A stretch of 64,000 bases of DNA from contig NZ_JAPJIV010000002.1 in assembly GCF_026241895.1 (NCBI RefSeq), positions 248,001 through 312,000 of the forward strand. Direction: 5' to 3'. Shown piece after piece: positions 46,440 through 58,371 of the stretch. Under the pieces are notes generated by a model. It did not search any database. It was not told the origin of the DNA and saw only the letters and a list, made by a program, of their open reading frames with translations. The first letter of the stretch is position 1. The number at the start of each line of letters is the position of its first letter. The stretch comes from Pseudomonas sp. RIT-562. Its GTDB lineage: Bacteria > Pseudomonadota > Gammaproteobacteria > Pseudomonadales > Pseudomonadaceae. A program made the translations under genes and the position numbers.

Positions 46440-47336
46440 TCAACCGCGCGGGTGGTGTTTGGCGTGCAGGTCCTGCAAGCGGGCGCGGGCGACGTGGGTG
46501 TAGATTTGCGTGGTCGACAGGTCACTGTGGCCGAGCAGCATCTGCACCACACGCAGGTCGGCGCCGTGGTTCAGCAGGTGCGTGGCAAACGCATGGCGCA
46601 AGGTGTGCGGCGACAGCGACTTGCCGATCCCGGCGACCTTGGCCTGGTGCTTGATGCGATGCCAGAACGTCTGGCGAGTCATCTGCTCGCCGCGCAAACT
46701 GGGAAACAGCACGTCACTGGGACGCCCGCCGAGCAACTCACTGCGAGCGTCGCGCATGTAGCGCTCGACCCAGACAATCGCCTCCTCCCCCATCGGCACC
46801 AACCGCTCCTTGCTGCCTTTGCCCATCACCCGCAGCACGCCCTGGCGCAAGTTCACCTGCTCCAGGGTCAGGCTGATCAGCTCCGTCACCCGCAGCCCGC
46901 AGGCATACAACACCTCGAGCATGGCACGGTCGCGCTGGCCGATGGCTTCACTGAGGTCCGGTGCTTTCAACAGCGCCTCAACGTCTGCCTCCGACAAGGA
47001 TTTTGGCAGCGGCCTGCCAAGTTGCGGCATGTCGATACGCAAGGTCGGATCGACCGCGATCAACTTTTCCCGGAGCAGATAGCGATAGAAGCCACGCACT
47101 CCGGAGAGAAAGCGCGCAGTAGACCGTGGTTTGTAGTTTTGCTCAAGGCGCCAGGCCAGGTGATCGAGGATCAACTCGCGTCCGGCGTTGATCAACTCCA
47201 GTCCCTTGTCCTGCAGCCAGCCGTTGAACAGGGCGAGGTCGCTGCGATAGGCACCGCGGGTGTTATCGGACAGGCCTTTTTCCAGCCACAACGCGTCCAG
47301 GAACTGGTCTATCAATGGATGATCGATGGCAGGCAT
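46440..47336 (-). CDS. xerD: Site-specific tyrosine recombinase XerD
   Basis: A 298-residue recombinase that, with XerC, resolves chromosome dimers at dif under FtsK control. Catalytic residues all present: Arg149, Lys173, His244, Arg247, His270 and the nucleophile Tyr279 (LGHSDLSTTQIYTHV). N-terminal SAM-like DNA-binding domain in 1-100. ATG 47336 (MPAIDHPLIDQF). Not part of a mobile element: neighbours are core genes, and the length and sequence are those of the housekeeping XerD. Confidence 0.96.
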   Translation of the reverse strand: MPAIDHPLIDQFLDALWLEKGLSDNTRGAYRSDLALFNGWLQDKGLELINAGRELILDHLAWRLEQNYKPRSTARFLSGVRGFYRYLLREKLIAVDPTLRIDMPQLGRPLPKSLSEADVEALLKAPDLSEAIGQRDRAMLEVLYACGLRVTELISLTLEQVNLRQGVLRVMGKGSKERLVPMGEEAIVWVERYMRDARSELLGGRPSDVLFPSLRGEQMTRQTFWHRIKHQAKVAGIGKSLSPHTLRHAFATHLLNHGADLRVVQMLLGHSDLSTTQIYTHVARARLQDLHAKHHPRG

Positions 47337-47390
47337 AAGCGCTCAGGCAAGACCGTCAGTACAGTCGGGGGAAGATAAATCGCAGGCAAC

Positions 47391-47420
47391 AAAAAAGCAG
47401 CCCGCAGGCTGCTTTTTTTG
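47391..47420 (-). terminator. Intrinsic terminator of the rpsP-rplS operon
   Basis: AAAAAGCAGCC-CGCA-GGCTGCTTTTTTT, directly after rplS, with T runs on both strands. Confidence 0.93.
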
Positions 47421-47435
47421 CATCGGAAGCTGGAC

Positions 47436-47786
47436 TTAAGCCAGTTTTTCCTTGATGCGAGCTGCTTTACCGGACAGGTCACGCAGGTAGTACAGCTTGG
47501 CTTTACGTACGTCACCGCGACGTTTAACGGCCATGCTGTCGATTTGCGGGCTGTAGGTCTGGAAAGTACGCTCTACGCCAACACCGTTGGAGATTTTACG
47601 AACGGTGAAAGCACTGTTTACGCCGCGGTTACGCTTGGCGATAACAACACCTTCGAACGCTTGCAGACGCGAACGGTCGCCTTCCTTCACTTTCACCTGA
47701 ACGACAATGGTGTCGCCCGGGGCAAAGGTAGGGATCTCTTTGGTCATCTGCTCTGCTTCGAGTGCAAGGATGATTTTGTTAGTCAT
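47436..47786 (-). CDS. rplS: Ribosomal protein bL19
   Basis: A 116-residue large-subunit protein at the 30S-50S interface. The sequence ([24 protein letters not shown]..., [11 protein letters not shown]) is characteristic. Last gene of rpsP-rimM-trmD-rplS, followed by a strong terminator. ATG 47786. Confidence 0.98.
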
Positions 47787-47831
47787 GCTGTGCTCCTAAG
47801 GTAAATCAACGGATTTACCATCGATACGTTG

Positions 47832-48584
47832 TTAACTATCGTCCCGCTCGCGGATGTATTCCTCGAGCAGCTTCTTCTCTTCTCCAGAAAGCGAGCGGCT
47901 TTCCAGAAGATCGGCGCGTCGTTCAAAGGTCCTACCAAGGGACTGCTGTAAACGCCAACGCCGGATATGCGCGTGATTGCCACTTAGCAACACGTCGGGA
48001 ACACGCTGATCCGCATACACCTCAGGTCGGGTGTAGTGCGGGCAATCCAGCAAACCATCCGTAAAGGAATCTTCCTCGGCGGAGTCCGCATGCCCTAAAG
48101 CTCCAGGCAGCAGTCGTGTAACCGCATCGATCAGGACCATCGCCGGCAGCTCGCCGCCAGACAGTACATAGTCGCCAATCGACCACTCTTCATCGACATG
48201 AGCATCTATGAAACGCTCGTCAATGCCTTCATAACGGCCGGCAATCAGGATCAATGCATCCAGATTCGCCAACTCGCGTACCGCCGACTGATTCAGTTGA
48301 CGGCCTTGGGGGGACAGGTAAATCACCTTCGCCGCCTCCCCGGCTGCTGCCTTGGCCTGAACCAGAGCATCTTCCAGGGGCTTGATCTTCATCACCATGC
48401 CCGGGCCACCGCCAAATGGGCGATCGTCCACAGTGTGATGTCGATCCGTCGTGTAGTCTCGCGGATTCCAACAGGTAAGCTGCAACAGCCCCTGTTTCAC
48501 CGCACGACTGGTGATGCCGTACTCGCTGATGGCGGAGAACATCTCGGGAAACAAACTGATCACTTCTACGCGCAAATTAGCCAC
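47832..48584 (-). CDS. trmD: tRNA (guanine-37-N1)-methyltransferase TrmD
   Basis: A 250-residue enzyme that methylates G37 next to the anticodon and prevents frameshifting. The trefoil-knot SAM site is seen as [11 protein letters not shown] and [13 protein letters not shown]. The start is GTG 48584 ([15 protein letters not shown]), two bases after the rimM stop, which gives the normal family N-terminus; the longer frame reads back into rimM. Translationally linked to rimM. Confidence 0.97.
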   Translation of the reverse strand: MANLRVEVISLFPEMFSAISEYGITSRAVKQGLLQLTCWNPRDYTTDRHHTVDDRPFGGGPGMVMKIKPLEDALVQAKAAAGEAAKVIYLSPQGRQLNQSAVRELANLDALILIAGRYEGIDERFIDAHVDEEWSIGDYVLSGGELPAMVLIDAVTRLLPGALGHADSAEEDSFTDGLLDCPHYTRPEVYADQRVPDVLLSGNHAHIRRWRLQQSLGRTFERRADLLESRSLSGEEKKLLEEYIRERDDS

Positions 48585-48586
48585 GC

Positions 48587-49123
48587 TTAGAAGTCCGCAT
48601 CCCATTCCACCTTCATCTCGCCTGCTGCGAGGTCGACTGCCAACACACATTGCTCGGTATAGGGCAACAGGCGTTCGCGATCATCCAGGCTGCCAGCGCA
48701 AGGCTTGACCACCATTACATCATTGGCGCCGGTTTCCAGAAGATGATCGATTTTCCCGAGCAATTGCCCGAGTTGATCAATAACCTTCAGACCTTCCAGC
48801 TGGTACCAGTAGTACTCGCCGTCGGTCAATTCAGGGAACAGGTTGCGCGGCACGCAGATCTCATAACCGGCCAGAAGACGAGCTTCTTCACGATCATCAA
48901 GACCCTTGAGCTTCGCGACCAGGAACTTGTCGTTCCCGCGTCCGCTGACCAGCTCGACCTGTTTGACATTGCCTTCGCGCTTGAGCGTCCAGGTTTTGTA
49001 CTGCAACAGGTTTTCAGTCGGATCAGTAAAGGAATACACCTTCACTTCGCCGCGAACGCCATGGACAGAGTAAATCTTGCCGATAACGATCAAATCATCA
49101 GCAATGGCAGGCGTCGCGTTCAT
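48587..49123 (-). CDS. rimM: Ribosome maturation factor RimM
   Basis: A 178-residue 30S maturation factor that binds S19. N-terminal RimM barrel ([23 protein letters not shown]) and C-terminal PRC-barrel (about 98-175, [14 protein letters not shown]). Lies five bases after rpsP and just before trmD. Confidence 0.97.
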   Translation of the reverse strand: MNATPAIADDLIVIGKIYSVHGVRGEVKVYSFTDPTENLLQYKTWTLKREGNVKQVELVSGRGNDKFLVAKLKGLDDREEARLLAGYEICVPRNLFPELTDGEYYWYQLEGLKVIDQLGQLLGKIDHLLETGANDVMVVKPCAGSLDDRERLLPYTEQCVLAVDLAAGEMKVEWDADF

Positions 49124-49128
49124 ATCGC

Positions 49129-49380
49129 TCAGGCCGCAGCCTTAGATGCATCCTTCAACAACTGAGCAACGCGCTCAGAAGGTTGTGCACCAACGCTCAG
49201 CCAGTAGGCTACGCGCTCTTGGTTCACGGACAGACGAACTTCTTGACCACGAGCAACAGGGTTGAAGAAACCAACCTGTTCCTTGTGCGAACCGTCGCGC
49301 GGGTTGCGGCTGTCGGTTACGGTCAAGTGGTAAAACGGGCGCTTTTTGGAGCCGCCAAGGGCAAGACGGATTGTTAGCAT
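49129..49380 (-). CDS. rpsP: Ribosomal protein bS16
   Basis: An 83-residue small-subunit protein; [19 protein letters not shown] and GFFNPVA are diagnostic. First gene of its operon; a good sigma-70 promoter lies 73-100 bp upstream. Confidence 0.98.
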   Translation of the reverse strand: MLTIRLALGGSKKRPFYHLTVTDSRNPRDGSHKEQVGFFNPVARGQEVRLSVNQERVAYWLSVGAQPSERVAQLLKDASKAAA

Positions 49381-49452
49381 GTGAACATCGTTCCTGTAGT
49401 CGGTGCTGCAAATCTAAAGGCACAGCGGGCATAGGTGCCCGAAAGGCCGCAT

Positions 49453-49480
49453 ATTCTAAGGAATATCCGGACTTTTGCAA
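49453..49480 (-). promoter_or_regulatory. Sigma-70 promoter of rpsP operon
   Basis: On the minus strand TTGCAA (49480-49475), a 16-bp spacer and TAGAAT (49458-49453). The predicted leader is about 65 nt. Confidence 0.75.
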
Positions 49481-49632
49481 ATGTCTTTTTCCGGCGGCCT
49501 ATCGGACGCCATGCAGATTTGCTATAGAGCCGTCGTTGAAAACGGCCAGTCAGCTCCCGCCAAGTGCGGGTTTGCTGTTGATCCCACATCGCTGTGGGTC
49601 TGCGCCGACATGACTGCCGGCGCGGATTCTTT

Positions 49633-49677
49633 GTGTCCAGTCTCGCCAAAATTGAGCAGTATTGGCGTGACTGGACA

Positions 49678-49678
<1 letters not shown>
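49633..49678. repeat. Inverted repeat immediately after ffh
   Basis: GTGTCCAGTC-T-CGCCAA and TTGGCG-T-GACTGGACAC, a 16-bp stem with a mismatch and a 12-base loop, begin at the first base of the ffh stop codon. No T run follows, so termination would be Rho-dependent, or it acts as a 3'-end stabiliser. It is unlike the REP families in the window. The remaining 300-bp gap also has small hairpins (CCCACATCGCTGTGGG at 49583-49598) in front of the rpsP promoter. Confidence 0.65.
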
Positions 49679-51054
<1,376 letters not shown>

Positions 51055-51249
51055 TGCGCGATCCTTTCAGGCCCTGTGTAGACCGGGATAATGGCGGCCC
51101 AGACCGGAATAAACATGTGCTCGGCGAGCCTGCGGCGTGGGCAGGTCGCGGATTATAGCGAAGACTGCGTCTGGCGGACACCTCGCACTTTCGTGCGATG
51201 AGGGTTCTATGCCAAACTCAGCGCCTTTCGGGCTTGCCTAACAGGATTT

Positions 51250-52062
51250 ATGCTCCCCTTGTCACCCAGTTTGCTAACTACCCTCGCCGCCGCCTGCCTC
51301 TACGCCGCTGCGACCATCTACCAGGGCACTCGCTTGGCCACCGGCGCCAAGGCGAACAAGCGCCTGTTGGTCACGCTCGGCATCCTGGCTGTCCTGGCCC
51401 ATAGCGCGAGCCTGCTCACCCACCTGTTGACGCCGATCGGCCTGGGCCTGGATTTCTTCAGCGCCGCCAGCCTGATTGCAGCAGCGGTCATTGCCCTGAC
51501 CCTGCTGGCCTGCTCGCGTATTCCGGTGGAGAACCTGCTGATCCTGCTGTTCCCGCTGGGCGCCGCGACGGTGCTGCTCGCGCAGTTCGCGCCTGCTGGC
51601 ACGGTGCAGATCATCGACGAAGCGCCGGGTATCCTCGCGCATATCCTGCTGTCGATCCTGGCTTACGGGATGTTCACCATTGCGGTGTTCCAGGCATTGC
51701 TGCTGCTGGTTCAGGATCATCAGCTCAAGCACAAGCACCCTTCTGGGCTGATCAAAAACTTCCCGCCGCTGCAAACCATGGAAAGCCTGCTGTTCGGCTT
51801 CCTCTGGGCTGGTTGGACCCTGCTGTCGCTGTCGCTGATTTCCGGCTGGCTGTTCGTCGACAATCTGTTTGCCCAGCACCTGGTGCACAAGACCCTGCTG
51901 GCGTGCCTCGCCTGGATCGTCTTCAGCGTGCTGCTGTGGGGCCGCAATCGACTCGGCTGGCGCGGGCACAAGGCTATCCGCTGGACCCTCGCCGGCTTCT
52001 GTCTGCTGATGCTGGCCTACTTCGGCAGCAAGCTGGTCCGTGAATACATTCTGCACATCTGA
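51250..52062 (+). CDS. Cytochrome-c-assembly-like membrane protein (YpjD/CcsA type)
   Basis: A 270-residue inner-membrane protein with about eight predicted helices belonging to the CcmC/CcsA/YpjD superfamily; the WAGWTLLSLSLISGWLF and HKTLLACLAWIVF segments carry the conserved tryptophan and histidine region of this family. Heme handling is suggested by kinship only. Divergent from ffh in all pseudomonads I recall, and 12 bp upstream of the CorC-like gene, with which it is likely co-transcribed. Confidence 0.85.
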   Translation: MLPLSPSLLTTLAAACLYAAATIYQGTRLATGAKANKRLLVTLGILAVLAHSASLLTHLLTPIGLGLDFFSAASLIAAAVIALTLLACSRIPVENLLILLFPLGAATVLLAQFAPAGTVQIIDEAPGILAHILLSILAYGMFTIAVFQALLLLVQDHQLKHKHPSGLIKNFPPLQTMESLLFGFLWAGWTLLSLSLISGWLFVDNLFAQHLVHKTLLACLAWIVFSVLLWGRNRLGWRGHKAIRWTLAGFCLLMLAYFGSKLVREYILHI

Positions 52063-52074
52063 CGGGCGGCATTA

Positions 52075-53319
<1,245 letters not shown>

Positions 53320-53326
53320 ATAACCA

Positions 53327-53403
53327 AAAGATCGCAGCCTGCGGTAGTTCCTACAGTGGAATGCATTCCGGACGTAGGAGCTGCCGAAGGCTGCGATCTT
53401 TTT
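53327..53403. repeat. R2-like inverted repeat, possibly also a terminator
   Basis: AAAAGATCGCAGCCTGCGGTAG and its near complement ending GCTGCGATCTTTTT flank a 25-base centre. The AAAA/TTTTT edges let it fold as a bidirectional terminator after the CorC-like gene. Confidence 0.85.
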
Positions 53404-53408
53404 GCCTC

Positions 53409-53438
53409 TTGTTGAATCGTTAGCCACCTTCCTATAAT
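53409..53438 (+). promoter_or_regulatory. Sigma-70 promoter of the MHS transporter
   Basis: TTGTTG (53409-53414), an 18-bp spacer and a perfect -10 TATAAT (53433-53438). It predicts a leader of about 120 nt before ATG 53564. Confidence 0.72.
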
Positions 53439-53465
53439 CGAGCCGCTTACCCAAGCGCCGCCCCA

Positions 53466-53539
53466 CCCCAGTGCTATCCGCACTCCGCGTTAAACCCACA
53501 TCCCTGGGTGTTCGACCATAATAATTCGCTCCACTGGGG
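53466..53539 (+). promoter_or_regulatory. Potentially structured 5' leader of the MHS transporter gene
   Basis: CCCCAGTG (53466-53473) can pair with CACTGGGG (53532-53539), which borders the ribosome-site region, whereas AGTGC-TATCC-GCACT (53470-53484) forms a competing hairpin that uses the same left strand. An inner ACCCA/TGGGT stem lies at 53494-53509. Short stems can arise by chance, so a switch is only a proposal. Confidence 0.3.
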
Positions 53540-53563
53540 CACATGACTGTCAGGGATAACCGC

Positions 53564-54880
53564 ATGACAACCAGCACGACTTACAGCGAAACCACGCCTG
53601 CACAACCCACCAACTCCGCCACCCGCGTGGCCACGGCGAGCTTTATCGGCACCGCCATCGAGTTCTACGACTTCTACGTCTACGCCACTGCCGCTGCACT
53701 GGTGATCGGCCCGGTATTTTTCCCCCAGACCTCCGGCACCGCGCAAATGCTGTCGGCCTTCCTGACCTTTGGCATTGCGTTCCTGGCCCGTCCTCTCGGC
53801 TCGGCGCTGTTCGGCCATTTTGGCGACCGCATCGGGCGTAAATCGACCCTGGTCGCTTCGCTATTGCTGATGGGCGTGTGCACCACGCTGATCGGCGTAT
53901 TGCCGGGCTACGACAGCATCGGAGCCTGGGCACCCATCCTCCTTTGCGTGTTGCGCTTCGGCCAGGGCCTGGGCCTTGGCGGCGAATGGGGCGGTGCGGC
54001 GCTGTTGGCGACGGAGAATGCGCCCAAGGGCAAACGCGCCTGGTTCGGCATGTTTCCCCAGCTTGGGCCTTCGATCGGCTTCCTTGCGGCCAACGGCCTG
54101 TTCCTGACCCTGGCGATGACCCTGAGCGACGAGCAGTTCCGCTCGTGGGGCTGGCGGATTCCGTTCCTGCTGAGTGCGGCGCTGGTGATGGTGGGTCTGT
54201 ATGTACGCCTCAAACTCCACGAAACACCGGTGTTCGCCAATGCCATGGCGCGCCAGGAACGGGTGAAGATGCCCCTGGTCGAGTTGTTCAGCCAGTATTG
54301 GGCCCCTACGTTGCTGGGGGCTGGCTCCATGGTGGTGTGCTATGCGCTGTTCTACATATCCACAGTGTTCTCGCTGAGCTATGGCGTCTCAACCCTGGGC
54401 TACACCCGCGAGACTTTCCTGGCCCTGCTGTGCTTCGCCGTGCTGTTCATGGCGGCTGCCACTCCGCTGTCGGCCTGGGCCAGTGACCGCTACGGACGCA
54501 AACCGGTGCTGATCATCGGTGGCGTGCTGGCGATTCTGTCCGGGTTTCTGATGGAGCCGCTGCTGACCCAGGGTTCGACCTGGGGCGTGGCGCTGTTCCT
54601 GTGCATCGAACTGTTTCTGATGGGCGTGACGTTTGCGCCGATGGGAGCGCTGTTGCCTGAGCTGTTCCCGACCCATGTGCGCTACACCGGCGCGTCGGCG
54701 GCCTACAACCTCGGTGGCATCGTCGGGGCCTCGGCTGCACCGTTCTTCGCGCAGAAGCTGGTGGCGATGGGCGGGCTGAGTTATGTGGGGGGATATGTGT
54801 CGGGGGCGGCGGTGTTGAGCCTGATTGCGGTGCTGTGCTTGAAGGAAACGCGGCATAACGATTTGAACAAGGTGGCCTGA
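53564..54880 (+). CDS. MFS transporter, metabolite:H+ symporter (MHS) family
   Basis: A 438-residue inner-membrane symporter with 12 helices. Diagnostic features: FIGTAIEFYDFYVY in helix 1 and GDRIGRKSTL in the loop between helices 2 and 3, with the repeated SDRYGRKPVL between 8 and 9. Relatives carry citrate, 2-oxoglutarate, shikimate or proline/betaine; the substrate cannot be chosen. ATG 53564 (MTTSTTYSE) follows CAGGGATAACC; ATG 53543 in frame is an alternative. Single gene, then a REP pair. Confidence 0.86.
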   Translation: MTTSTTYSETTPAQPTNSATRVATASFIGTAIEFYDFYVYATAAALVIGPVFFPQTSGTAQMLSAFLTFGIAFLARPLGSALFGHFGDRIGRKSTLVASLLLMGVCTTLIGVLPGYDSIGAWAPILLCVLRFGQGLGLGGEWGGAALLATENAPKGKRAWFGMFPQLGPSIGFLAANGLFLTLAMTLSDEQFRSWGWRIPFLLSAALVMVGLYVRLKLHETPVFANAMARQERVKMPLVELFSQYWAPTLLGAGSMVVCYALFYISTVFSLSYGVSTLGYTRETFLALLCFAVLFMAAATPLSAWASDRYGRKPVLIIGGVLAILSGFLMEPLLTQGSTWGVALFLCIELFLMGVTFAPMGALLPELFPTHVRYTGASAAYNLGGIVGASAAPFFAQKLVAMGGLSYVGGYVSGAAVLSLIAVLCLKETRHNDLNKVA

Positions 54881-54888
54881 CAGACCGC

Positions 54889-54980
54889 CATCGCGAGCAG
54901 GCTCACTCCTACACCGGACTTGGATGCGCACAAAATGTATGCCCAACCAGCATTCCCGTAGGAGTGAGCCTGCTCGCGAT
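54889..54980. repeat. REP pair, tail-to-tail
   Basis: CATCGCGAGCAGGCTCACTC and, 41 bases on, its complement ending GCTCGCGAT, in the space between convergent transporter and purT. Confidence 0.88.
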
Positions 54981-54994
54981 AGCCGCGCCTCGGT

Positions 54995-56176
54995 TTACAA
55001 CTCTACTACGACGGCCTGAGAAGCCCGGGTAGCCTTGGCCCGAGCCGCTTCGATCGACTCATCCCGCGCCAACGCCACACCCATGCGGCGCTGACCGTTA
55101 ACCTCAGGCTTGCCGAACAAGCGTAGCGCGGTATCCGGTTCGCTCAACGCCGCACCAAGATTGGCGAACGCCGTCTGGGTCGACTGCCCTTCCACCAGAA
55201 TCACCGCCGAAGCCGAAGGCCCGAACTGACGGATCAACGGGATCGGCAAGCCCAGGATGGCCCGGGCGTGCAGCGCGAACTGCGACAGGTCTTGGGAGAT
55301 CAGCGTGACCAGGCCGGTATCATGTGGCCGTGGCGACACTTCGCTGAACCACACCTGATCGCCCTTGATGAACAACTCGACGCCAAACAGGCCACGGCCA
55401 CCCAGGGCCTCAGTCACGGCTTTGGCGACTCGCTCGGACTCTGCCAGCGCGACCGGGCTCATGGCCTGTGGCTGCCAGGACTCCTGGTAATCGCCCTTCT
55501 CCTGACGATGCCCAACCGGCGCGCAGAACGTGGTGCCGCCGACGTGGCGCACGGTCAGCAAGGTGATTTCGTAATCGAAATCGATGAAGCCCTCGATGAT
55601 CACCCGACCTTTGCCGGCTCGGCCGCCTTCTTGCGCGTAGTCCCACGCAGTCTTCACGTCATCGACACTGCGCAGCAGGCTCTGGCCCTTGCCCGACGAA
55701 CTCATCACCGGCTTGACCACACAAGGGAAGCCGAGGTCTTCGACCGCCTTGCTGTAATCCTCGAAGGTGTCGGCGAAGTGGTAAGGCGAAGTCGGCAGGT
55801 CCAGCTCTTCAGCGGCCAGGCGACGAATGCCTTCACGGTTCATGGTCAGCTGCGCGGCGCGCGCGGTCGGAATCACGGTGAAACCTTCGGCCTCCAGCTC
55901 GACCAGGGTCGCGGTGGCGATGGCTTCGATTTCCGGCACGATGAAGTGCGGTTTTTCTGCTTCGATGACCGCACGCAGGGCGGCGCCATCGAGCATGTTG
56001 ATCACGTGGCTGCGGTGCGCGACCTGCATGGCCGGTGCGTTGGCATAACGATCCACGGCGATCACTTCAACGCCCAAGCGCTGCAGCTCGATCACCACTT
56101 CCTTGCCCAACTCGCCACAGCCACACAGCAATACGCGGGTCGCGGTTGGCGACAATGGAGTTCCGATACGGGTCAT
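54995..56176 (-). CDS. purT: Formate-dependent GAR formyltransferase PurT
   Basis: A 393-residue ATP-grasp enzyme that formylates glycinamide ribonucleotide from formate and ATP in purine synthesis, a folate-independent bypass of PurN. N-terminal nucleotide-binding [12 protein letters not shown]-grasp residues [17 protein letters not shown], and [11 protein letters not shown] for metal and substrate. Length standard. ATG 56176. Confidence 0.96.
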   Translation of the reverse strand: MTRIGTPLSPTATRVLLCGCGELGKEVVIELQRLGVEVIAVDRYANAPAMQVAHRSHVINMLDGAALRAVIEAEKPHFIVPEIEAIATATLVELEAEGFTVIPTARAAQLTMNREGIRRLAAEELDLPTSPYHFADTFEDYSKAVEDLGFPCVVKPVMSSSGKGQSLLRSVDDVKTAWDYAQEGGRAGKGRVIIEGFIDFDYEITLLTVRHVGGTTFCAPVGHRQEKGDYQESWQPQAMSPVALAESERVAKAVTEALGGRGLFGVELFIKGDQVWFSEVSPRPHDTGLVTLISQDLSQFALHARAILGLPIPLIRQFGPSASAVILVEGQSTQTAFANLGAALSEPDTALRLFGKPEVNGQRRMGVALARDESIEAARAKATRASQAVVVEL

Positions 56177-56276
56177 CTCAGGTCCTCAAAGAAGCGGATC
56201 ATCGAGGGAAGCAACGCCGGGCGCGCATCCCATGGGGAGAAAGCGCGGCATTTTACATGAACCGGCGGGTTTGGCT

Positions 56277-56744
56277 TCAGCTGGCGACGGCCTGTTTGCG
56301 CAGGCGCCAGGCCATGATCAGCCAGACGGCGGTCACGCCCGCGAACTTGGAGGCCATGGCGGTGAGGATCACGGCCGGGGTGAACGCGTCGATCATGCCG
56401 AAGAAGATGAAGGTATCGAGCGGAATACTCAGCGCCGAACTTATCCACAGACGGTCGTGCAGTGGGCGCTTGGTGATGCTGAATACCAGCCAGTCAATGC
56501 ACTCGGAAACCGCGAAAGCCGTGGCGCTGGCCAAGGCGATGGAAGGGTCCGAGGTGACATAGGACAACACCAGCGCCGCCAGCATGGCGATGATTGCCCC
56601 ATGCCCGAAGCGGGTTTGAACCATGTCGCGCAGCACGAACACCAAACCACCCCAGGCCGACCAGATGATGTCCAGGTGCGGGGCGGAGGAAAAGGCATAG
56701 TTGATCAGCACGACGCTGCTGATGTAGGCGATCAGGAAGAGCAT
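56277..56744 (-). CDS. VUT-family (YhhQ-like) queuosine-precursor transporter, short form
   Basis: A 155-residue integral membrane protein with about five predicted helices; the segment LVFVLRDMVQTRFGHG and the acidic SECIDWLVF are family marks of VUT/DUF165, which includes YhhQ, importer of 7-deazaguanine precursors. It is shorter than E. coli YhhQ (about 220 residues). ATG 56744. It lies 100 bp upstream of purT on the same strand; a link to purine-like precursors is possible but not shown. Confidence 0.8.
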   Translation of the reverse strand: MLFLIAYISSVVLINYAFSSAPHLDIIWSAWGGLVFVLRDMVQTRFGHGAIIAMLAALVLSYVTSDPSIALASATAFAVSECIDWLVFSITKRPLHDRLWISSALSIPLDTFIFFGMIDAFTPAVILTAMASKFAGVTAVWLIMAWRLRKQAVAS

Positions 56745-56835
56745 GGGGCGTGGAGATACCTGTCAAATTTGCTGCGCAGGGTACTTCAGACATACACCAG
56801 CGCCAAATCCAAAACAGAGGTGTTCTGCCGATCAT

Positions 56836-57051
56836 CTACAGGCCTGGGGTTTTGCCGATCATCCAGATCAGCCCACTGGACTTGGCCCGCTCATGGCACA
56901 ACCCCAACACCTTGCGTCGTTCGTCGTTGTCCATCCGGCTCCAGCGCGTGATCTCGTCGACCGTGCGCTGGCAACCGGTGCAGATGTCATCGTCATCCAG
57001 CGCGCAGACGTTTACGCAAGGCGAGCGCACCGGGCGTTCGGCGGTGGTCAT
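56836..57051 (-). CDS. DUF1289 small cysteine-rich protein
   Basis: A 71-residue protein with the DUF1289 pattern [21 protein letters not shown] (four cysteines, about residues 12-27) suited to binding a metal or iron-sulfur cluster, and a following ITRWSRM helix. The ATG overlaps the stop of the gamma-carbonic anhydrase gene (ATGA), showing coupling. Function unknown. Confidence 0.88.
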   Translation of the reverse strand: MTTAERPVRSPCVNVCALDDDDICTGCQRTVDEITRWSRMDNDERRKVLGLCHERAKSSGLIWMIGKTPGL

Positions 57052-57572
57052 TGTTCCTGCTCAACCAAATCGCGGGCATAGCGCTGGGAGTTGTGCACAT
57101 AGTGCGCGGCGCTGGCCTCGAGCATTTTCTTCTGCTGCTCGGTCAACTCACGCACCACTTTCCCCGGCGAGCCCATCACCAGTGAGCCATCGGGAATTTC
57201 CTTGCCCTCGCCGATCAGCGAATTCGCACCAATAATGCAGTTCTTGCCAATTTTTGCGCCGTTGAGAATTACCGCATTGATCCCGATCAGGCTGTAATCA
57301 CCCACGGTGCAGCCGTGCAGCATCGCATTGTGGCCGATGGTCACGCCGGTGCCGATGGTCAACGGGTAGCCCATGTCGGTGTGCATCACCGTACCGTCCT
57401 GGACGTTGCTGTTTTTGCCGATCAGGATCAATTCATTGTCGCCGCGCAGCACAGCGTTGAACCAGACGTTGGCACCCTCTTCCAGTTTGACCTTGCCTAC
57501 CAGCACGGCGTTGGGGGCAACCCAGCTCTGCGGGTGGGTCTCGACTCGGGCGTCGCCCAGGCGGTATTTCAT
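57048..57572 (-). CDS. Gamma-class carbonic anhydrase-like protein (YrdA type)
   Basis: A 174-residue left-handed beta-helix hexapeptide-repeat protein. The three zinc-ligand histidines His64, His81 and His86 and the RGD pair (Arg43, Asp45) are present. Enzymatic carbonic anhydrase activity is uncertain for this YrdA subgroup, which lacks some proton-shuttle residues of the archaeal Cam. First of a coupled pair with the DUF1289 gene. Confidence 0.88.
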   Translation of the reverse strand: MKYRLGDARVETHPQSWVAPNAVLVGKVKLEEGANVWFNAVLRGDNELILIGKNSNVQDGTVMHTDMGYPLTIGTGVTIGHNAMLHGCTVGDYSLIGINAVILNGAKIGKNCIIGANSLIGEGKEIPDGSLVMGSPGKVVRELTEQQKKMLEASAAHYVHNSQRYARDLVEQEQ

Positions 57573-57625
57573 CTTGTTGTCCTCAGGGCCAGGCCGGCTC
57601 GGGTATTGCCATACGAACGATGGCT

Positions 57626-58225
57626 TCAGGTGTTGATAAAACTTTTGGGCGGCTGGTGCAGGCTGATTTTCGCGTCATACAGCAAGTTGATCAACTCAAC
57701 GATCATGATCGCCGTCAGGCCCCAGATCTTGAACTCGCCGTACCGATAGCTCGGCACATACCAGCTGCGCCCCTGATAATCGATGCGATGGGTATGCTCG
57801 CGGGGATCTTCGCGGAAAAACTGCAGCGGTACACTGAACACCGCCGCGATCTCGGCATCGTTGGCCCGATACTCGACGAAATCAGGGATCACTCCGACAT
57901 ACGGCGTAACCTTGATGCCATGCAGCGAAATCAGCGGGCTGAGAGGCCCGATCACCTCGACCAACCCGGGCGGCAGGCCAATTTCTTCTTCGGCTTCGCG
58001 CAGGGCGGTGAAAATCAGGTCAGGGTCTTCCGGGTCACGACGGCCGCCGGGGAAGGCCACTTCTCCGCCATGGGTCGAGAGCCCGCTGGCGCGCAGGGTC
58101 AGAACCAGTTCCGGTTCGTCACTGCGGGTGATGGGCACCAGTACGGCGGCCTCGGGAAAACGTTTGTCGGTTTCCAGGGTTCGCGGTGTGTGGTTGCTTA
58201 CCCGATGCAGTAGCTCGTCCAGCAT
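57626..58225 (-). CDS. Nudix CoA pyrophosphatase (NudL-like)
   Basis: A 199-residue Nudix hydrolase with the UPF0035 signature: [20 protein letters not shown] followed at once by the Nudix box [20 protein letters not shown], continuing EEIG. Members hydrolyse CoA to 4'-phosphopantetheine and 3',5'-ADP. ATG 58225. Fifty-three bases upstream of the gamma-carbonic anhydrase gene, and divergent from the second Nudix gene across 146 bp. Confidence 0.88.
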   Translation of the reverse strand: MLDELLHRVSNHTPRTLETDKRFPEAAVLVPITRSDEPELVLTLRASGLSTHGGEVAFPGGRRDPEDPDLIFTALREAEEEIGLPPGLVEVIGPLSPLISLHGIKVTPYVGVIPDFVEYRANDAEIAAVFSVPLQFFREDPREHTHRIDYQGRSWYVPSYRYGEFKIWGLTAIMIVELINLLYDAKISLHQPPKSFINT

Positions 58226-58371
58226 GAGTGATCTCGATCTGTAACTTACCCTGCATCATGCACCAATCACACCGGCCGCCCAACCCCCGAATAGCCGTCT
58301 GTCGCGAAACGACAACTTGCCGACCGGCACTGCCGCACGCCAAGATAGGCGCAGCATTCAGGAACCCAAGC

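Noticed and set aside
46440..47336. Integrase of a mobile element
   Set aside because: All residues, length and neighbours are those of the housekeeping recombinase XerD; no att-like repeats or cargo genes are nearby.
49381..49677. Small RNA gene in the ffh-rpsP gap
   Set aside because: Several short hairpins are present, but no promoter-terminator pair framing an RNA could be found apart from the rpsP promoter.
53543..53563. ATG 53543 as start of the MHS transporter
   Set aside because: Kept only as an alternative: ATG 53564 has a better spaced AGGGA and homologues usually begin close to it.
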